A DNA stretch of 64,000 bases from Saliterribacillus persicus (lineage in GTDB: Bacteria > Bacillota > Bacilli > Bacillales > Amphibacillaceae). Location of the stretch: NCBI RefSeq assembly GCF_003337485.1, contig NZ_QPJJ01000013.1, positions 1-64,000 on the forward strand. Direction: 5' to 3'. Under the pieces are notes generated by a model. That model did no database searches, was not told where the DNA came from, and was given only the letters and a program-made list of their open reading frames with translations. Shown one piece after another: positions 58,329 through 64,000 of the stretch. The translations under genes were made by a program, and so were the position numbers. Within the stretch, counting starts at the first letter, position 1; every line of letters starts with the position of its first letter.

Positions 58329-58449
58329 TTTTTACCCCTTTTCAAAAAATCAATGGAAGTCTTTGGCTACCTCTAAAAATGACTTGCTAACGTATGCAAG
58401 TTCGTTTCGTATGTCCAAGGGCAGCGAGCAGGCTAGAAAGGGTAATCCC

Positions 58450-59574
58450 ATGTTTATTAAAGAATTGAAATTAAAAAATTACCGTAATTATGATGTGATG
58501 ACGATTCCATTTGATGATAAAATTAATGTGATTATTGGTGAAAATGCCCAAGGGAAAACAAATTTGATGGAAGCAATCTATGTATTAGCTTTCACAAAGT
58601 CCCACAGGACAAGTAAAGACAAAGAGTTAATCCAATGGGATCAAGAGTATGCTACAATAGAGGGGATTATAGAAAAAAGAAAACAAACATTTCCACTACA
58701 TATCCAGCTTTCAACAAAAGGAAAAAAGGCAAAATTAAACCATTTAGAACAAAGGCGTTTAAGCGATTATATTGGAGCTTTAAACGTTGTAATGTTCGCA
58801 CCAGAGGATTTGACGCTTGTAAAAGGGAGTCCTCAGGTAAGAAGAAGGTTTATCGATATGGAAATAGGTCAAATTCAACCGATATATATTTATCATTTAG
58901 GGCAATACTTGAAGATATTAAAGCAAAGAAATCATTTGTTAAAGCAATTACAACGAAATAAAACGAATGATCAAGCATTACTTGAAGTAATGACAGAACA
59001 ATTAATCGAGCATGCTGCTATTATCGTGGAAAAAAGATTTCGATTCCTCAAATTACTTAGAACATTAGCAATTCCTATTCATAAAGGAATTAGCAGAGGA
59101 TTAGAAACATTATATATTCGTTATCAAGCAACGATTGACGTAGAAGAAGAGGACGACCGTACAAAAATTGCGCAAGTTTATCAGGAAGCTTTTAAAAAGC
59201 ACCTCCAAAAAGAAATAGAAAGAGGTACAACTTTACTTGGACCACATCGGGATGATCTCGTTTTTTTTGTGAATGAAAAGGATGTTCAAACCTATGGTTC
59301 ACAAGGCCAACAACGAACGACAGCCTTGTCGATAAAGCTTGCTGAGATTGATTTAATTTATAACGAGGTGGGAGATTATCCTGTCTTACTTTTAGATGAT
59401 GTATTAAGTGAACTCGATGATTATCGTCAGTCTCATTTATTGGATACGATTGAAGGCAAGGTTCAAACCTTTGTATCAACTACAAGCGTAGATGGAATTC
59501 ACCATCATACCTTGAATAAAGCAGAAATATTTACGGTTGATAAAGGAAAAATCAAGCATGCAAAGCGGGGTTAA
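58450..59574 (+). CDS. recF: DNA repair protein RecF
   Basis: 374 residues. Walker [16 protein letters not shown] at about 29-43, the [17 protein letters not shown] signature motif and Walker [13 protein letters not shown]. Helps load RecA at gaps. ATG 58450 follows AGAAAGGG; an in-frame TTG at 58363 would add 29 residues unlike any RecF. The 110 bp between yaaA and this ATG is noticeably less AT-rich than its surroundings. Confidence 0.96.
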   Translation: MFIKELKLKNYRNYDVMTIPFDDKINVIIGENAQGKTNLMEAIYVLAFTKSHRTSKDKELIQWDQEYATIEGIIEKRKQTFPLHIQLSTKGKKAKLNHLEQRRLSDYIGALNVVMFAPEDLTLVKGSPQVRRRFIDMEIGQIQPIYIYHLGQYLKILKQRNHLLKQLQRNKTNDQALLEVMTEQLIEHAAIIVEKRFRFLKLLRTLAIPIHKGISRGLETLYIRYQATIDVEEEDDRTKIAQVYQEAFKKHLQKEIERGTTLLGPHRDDLVFFVNEKDVQTYGSQGQQRTTALSIKLAEIDLIYNEVGDYPVLLLDDVLSELDDYRQSHLLDTIEGKVQTFVSTTSVDGIHHHTLNKAEIFTVDKGKIKHAKRG

Positions 59575-59576
59575 AA

Positions 59577-59864
59577 ATGTTTATTCATATTGGAGATGAT
59601 CATGTAATCAGATCTGAGGAGGTAGTTGGTATTATTGACTATGCTATCGTTAATTCCTCGACAATTAATGATCAGATGTTAACGAATCTTCATGGCACAG
59701 AAAAATTAATAAATGAAAAAACAGAAGGGGTTAAATCCATCGTGATTACAACGAATCATATGTATTATAGTCCACTCTCTGTGTTAACACTGAAAAAACG
59801 TGCAAGTATGATCTCAACCATAAGTAAATTAGAAGATTACTCGGAAATTTCAGAAGAAATGTAG
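59577..59864 (+). CDS. remB: DUF370 protein RemB (YaaB)
   Basis: 95 residues, beginning MFIHIGDDHVIRSEEVVGII, the DUF370 pattern; related to RemA, a regulator of extracellular matrix genes in B. subtilis, where yaaB holds the same position between recF and gyrB. A few residues longer at the C-terminus than that protein. 2 bp after recF, so co-transcribed. Confidence 0.92.
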   Translation: MFIHIGDDHVIRSEEVVGIIDYAIVNSSTINDQMLTNLHGTEKLINEKTEGVKSIVITTNHMYYSPLSVLTLKKRASMISTISKLEDYSEISEEM

Positions 59865-61799
<1,935 letters not shown>

Positions 61800-61894
61800 G
61801 AATAGATGAAACAGGTAATTGTCTTTGACGGTTGCAACCATATAGGGTATTGATGCGCTTTTCAATGCTCTTTATGAATAGGAGGTTATGAATT

Positions 61895-64000
61895 ATGGTG
61901 GATAATCAACGTCCACAGGTACAAGAAATAAATATCGGTCAAGAAATGCGTACATCTTTTCTTGATTATGCGATGAGTGTAATCGTAGCAAGGGCTTTAC
62001 CAGATGTTAGAGATGGTTTAAAGCCTGTGCATCGTCGTATATTATATGCAATGAATGACCAAGGCATGCATTCAGATAAAGCCTATAAAAAATCTGCACG
62101 TATTGTTGGGGATGTTATTGGTAAGTATCACCCACACGGTGATTCTGCAGTTTATGAAGCAATGGTAAGAATGGCACAAGATTTCAGTTTCCGTTATATG
62201 CTCGTTGACGGTCACGGTAACTTTGGTTCTGTGGATGGTGACCCACCTGCAGCGATGCGTTATACCGAAGCTAGAATGGCTAAAATTGCGATGGAAATGC
62301 TTCGAGATATTAATAAAGATACGATTGATTACCAGGATAACTATGATGGTTCGGAAAGAGAACCGGTCGTATTACCTTCTCGTTTTCCAAATTTATTAGT
62401 AAATGGTGCGTCAGGGATTGCGGTTGGTATGGCTACAAATGTACCACCCCATCATTTAGGTGAAACCATTGATGCCATTTTAGCAGTTAGTAAGAATGAA
62501 GATATCACGATTGATGAATTAATGGAAAATCATATTAGTGGTCCAGATTTTCCAACAGCTGGTCAAATTTTAGGTAGAAGCGGAATTCGTAAAGCTTTTG
62601 AAACAGGTAAAGGAACCATTACAATTCGTGCTAAATCTAGAATTGAAGAGCATGCAAATGGAAAATCAACCATTATCGTAAATGAATTACCATACCAGGT
62701 GAATAAGGCAAAATTAATTGAAAAAATAGCTGATTTAGCTAGAGACAAGAAATTAGAAGGTATTACGGATTTAAGAGATGAATCAGATCGTAATGGAATG
62801 CGTATTGTTATTGAGTTAAGAAGAGATGCAAATCCAAATGTGGTGCTCAATAATCTTTACAAACAAACCTCCTTACAAACTTCTTTCGGGATAAATATGC
62901 TAGCTCTTGTTGATGGACAACCTAAAGTTCTCAACTTAAAGCAATGCCTAGAATATTACTTAGAACACCAAAAAGTAGTCATTAAAAGAAGAACAGCTTT
63001 TGAACTTCGTAAAGCTGAAGCCCGTGCACATATATTAGAAGGTCTACGCATTGCACTCGATCATATCGATGCTATCATTAGCTTAATTCGTGGATCCAAT
63101 ACAGCAGAAATTGCTCGTAATGGTTTAATCGAGCAATTCAATTTATCTGAAAAACAAGCGCAGGCGATATTAGATATGCGTTTGCAGCGTTTAACAGGAC
63201 TTGAACGGGAAAAAATTGAAGAAGAATATAATGAACTGTTAAAGCAAATCAACGAATTAAAAGAAATTCTAGCAAATGAAGAAAGAGTACTCGAAATTAT
63301 CCGTGAGGAATTACTAGAAATTAAAGAACGCTTTAATGACCAAAGAAGAACAGAAATTGTAAGTGGAGGCATTGGATTTTTTGAGGATGAGGATCTAATA
63401 CCTGAGGAAAACATCGTTATCACACTTACACATCAAGGCTATATTAAACGCCTACCAGCTTCTACTTATCGCGCACAACGTAGAGGTGGACGTGGTATAC
63501 AGGGCATGGGTACAAACGAAGATGATTTCATCGAACATCTTGTTTCATGCTCCACACACGATACCGTTTTATTTTTCTCAAATAAAGGTAAAGTGTATAA
63601 ATCAAAAGGATATGAAGTACCTGAATTCAGTAGAACAGCAAAGGGTATCCCAATTATTAATATGTTAGAAGTGGAAAAAGATGAATGGATCAATGCTGTG
63701 ATTACCGTTTCAGAGTTTAAAGAAGATGCTTATCTTTTCTTTACAACCAAAAAAGGTATCTCAAAGCGCACCACCCTTTCACAGTTTGCTAATATTAGAA
63801 AAGGTGGACTGATTGCAGTAGGTTTACGTGAGGATGATGAGTTAATTGCCGTACGTCTAACTGATGGTACCCAACACATCATGATCGGAACGGAAAATGG
63901 CTATGTCACCCGCTTTGAAGAAACACAAATTCGTTCGATGGGTCGAACGGCTGCAGGGGTAAAAGGTATTTCTCTAAGAGGCGACGATGAAGTTGTTTCG
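61895..64000 (+). CDS. gyrA: DNA gyrase subunit A (cut by right edge)
   Basis: 702 codons are present from ATG 61895 after AGGAGG; the end lies outside. The breakage-reunion domain has catalytic Tyr123 in AAMRYTEAR and the quinolone region [15 protein letters not shown] with wild-type Ser84 and Glu88. The C-terminal beta-pinwheel starts near 500 with the GyrA-box [10 protein letters not shown] at about 528-537. 95 bp after gyrB, on the same strand. Confidence 0.98.
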   Translation, partial: MVDNQRPQVQEINIGQEMRTSFLDYAMSVIVARALPDVRDGLKPVHRRILYAMNDQGMHSDKAYKKSARIVGDVIGKYHPHGDSAVYEAMVRMAQDFSFRYMLVDGHGNFGSVDGDPPAAMRYTEARMAKIAMEMLRDINKDTIDYQDNYDGSEREPVVLPSRFPNLLVNGASGIAVGMATNVPPHHLGETIDAILAVSKNEDITIDELMENHISGPDFPTAGQILGRSGIRKAFETGKGTITIRAKSRIEEHANGKSTIIVNELPYQVNKAKLIEKIADLARDKKLEGITDLRDESDRNGMRIVIELRRDANPNVVLNNLYKQTSLQTSFGINMLALVDGQPKVLNLKQCLEYYLEHQKVVIKRRTAFELRKAEARAHILEGLRIALDHIDAIISLIRGSNTAEIARNGLIEQFNLSEKQAQAILDMRLQRLTGLEREKIEEEYNELLKQINELKEILANEERVLEIIREELLEIKERFNDQRRTEIVSGGIGFFEDEDLIPEENIVITLTHQGYIKRLPASTYRAQRRGGRGIQGMGTNEDDFIEHLVSCSTHDTVLFFSNKGKVYKSKGYEVPEFSRTAKGIPIINMLEVEKDEWINAVITVSEFKEDAYLFFTTKKGISKRTTLSQFANIRKGGLIAVGLREDDELIAVRLTDGTQHIMIGTENGYVTRFEETQIRSMGRTAAGVKGISLRGDDEVVS

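Overview
The window is the replication-origin region of a low-GC, spore-forming Bacillaceae chromosome. The gene order matches the oriC neighbourhood of Bacillus subtilis and its relatives (rpmH, dnaA, dnaN, yaaA, recF, remB, gyrB, gyrA on one side; rnpA, yidC/spoIIIJ, jag, mnmE, mnmG, rsmG, noc, soj, spo0J on the other). Protein style and the intervening small genes suggest the Oceanobacillus/Virgibacillus/Gracilibacillus group, but I cannot name a genus from sequence alone. No rRNA, tRNA, CRISPR array or intact insertion sequence was seen.

Layout. 1-3.6 kb: a DUF1232 membrane protein running off the left edge, two very small ORFs, and a CHASE3-type chemoreceptor. 3.6-12 kb: manA, then htrC and the WalRKHIJ cell-wall stress operon; the 300 bp between manA and htrC holds a dense cluster of DnaA boxes about 50 kb from oriC. 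12-26.4 kb: an accessory stretch between walR and purA. It begins with an M23 peptidase that may be WalR-controlled, a MazG-like protein, a LOG protein and a DUF2207 protein. It continues with many small unrelated genes (GNATs, small membrane proteins, an XRE/membrane pair, HAD, MFS, transglutaminase-like) separated by decayed copies of neighbouring genes, and ends in a methyltransferase under a near-perfect Fur box. 26.4-38.2 kb: purA with a PurR-type operator, an SDR/LysR divergent pair, the dnaC-rplI-gdpP-yybS group, a HAD phosphatase, and serA behind a T-box leader. 38.4-44.2 kb: a small membrane gene with an in-phase A-AAA-AAG slip site, the rpsF-ssb-rpsR operon with an S6:S18-type leader, ychF, a DUF951 gene and a ykvI-like gene. 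44.3-64 kb: a DUF554 gene, spo0J-soj, noc, rsmG, mnmG, mnmE, jag, yidC, rnpA, rpmH, the bipartite oriC around dnaA, dnaN, yaaA, recF, remB, gyrB, and gyrA cut by the right edge.

How it fits together. Most genes left of dnaA are on the minus strand and those right of it on the plus strand, so nearly all are co-directional with replication from oriC. DnaA boxes occur in four places: mnmE-jag, rpmH-dnaA, dnaA-dnaN and, unexpectedly, manA-htrC. The dnaA-dnaN gap also carries a GC-rich spacer and a DnaA-trio-like tract, which marks it as the likely unwinding site. Two perfect parS sites flank the ychF-spo0J-soj-noc interval and would load ParB (Spo0J) for segregation.

The most noteworthy observations are the remote DnaA-box cluster, the Fur-controlled methyltransferase, the decayed direct repeats that bracket inserted genes in the 18-26 kb region, and the small gene with a canonical -1 slippery heptamer. 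I found no clearly new multi-gene defence or mobile system.
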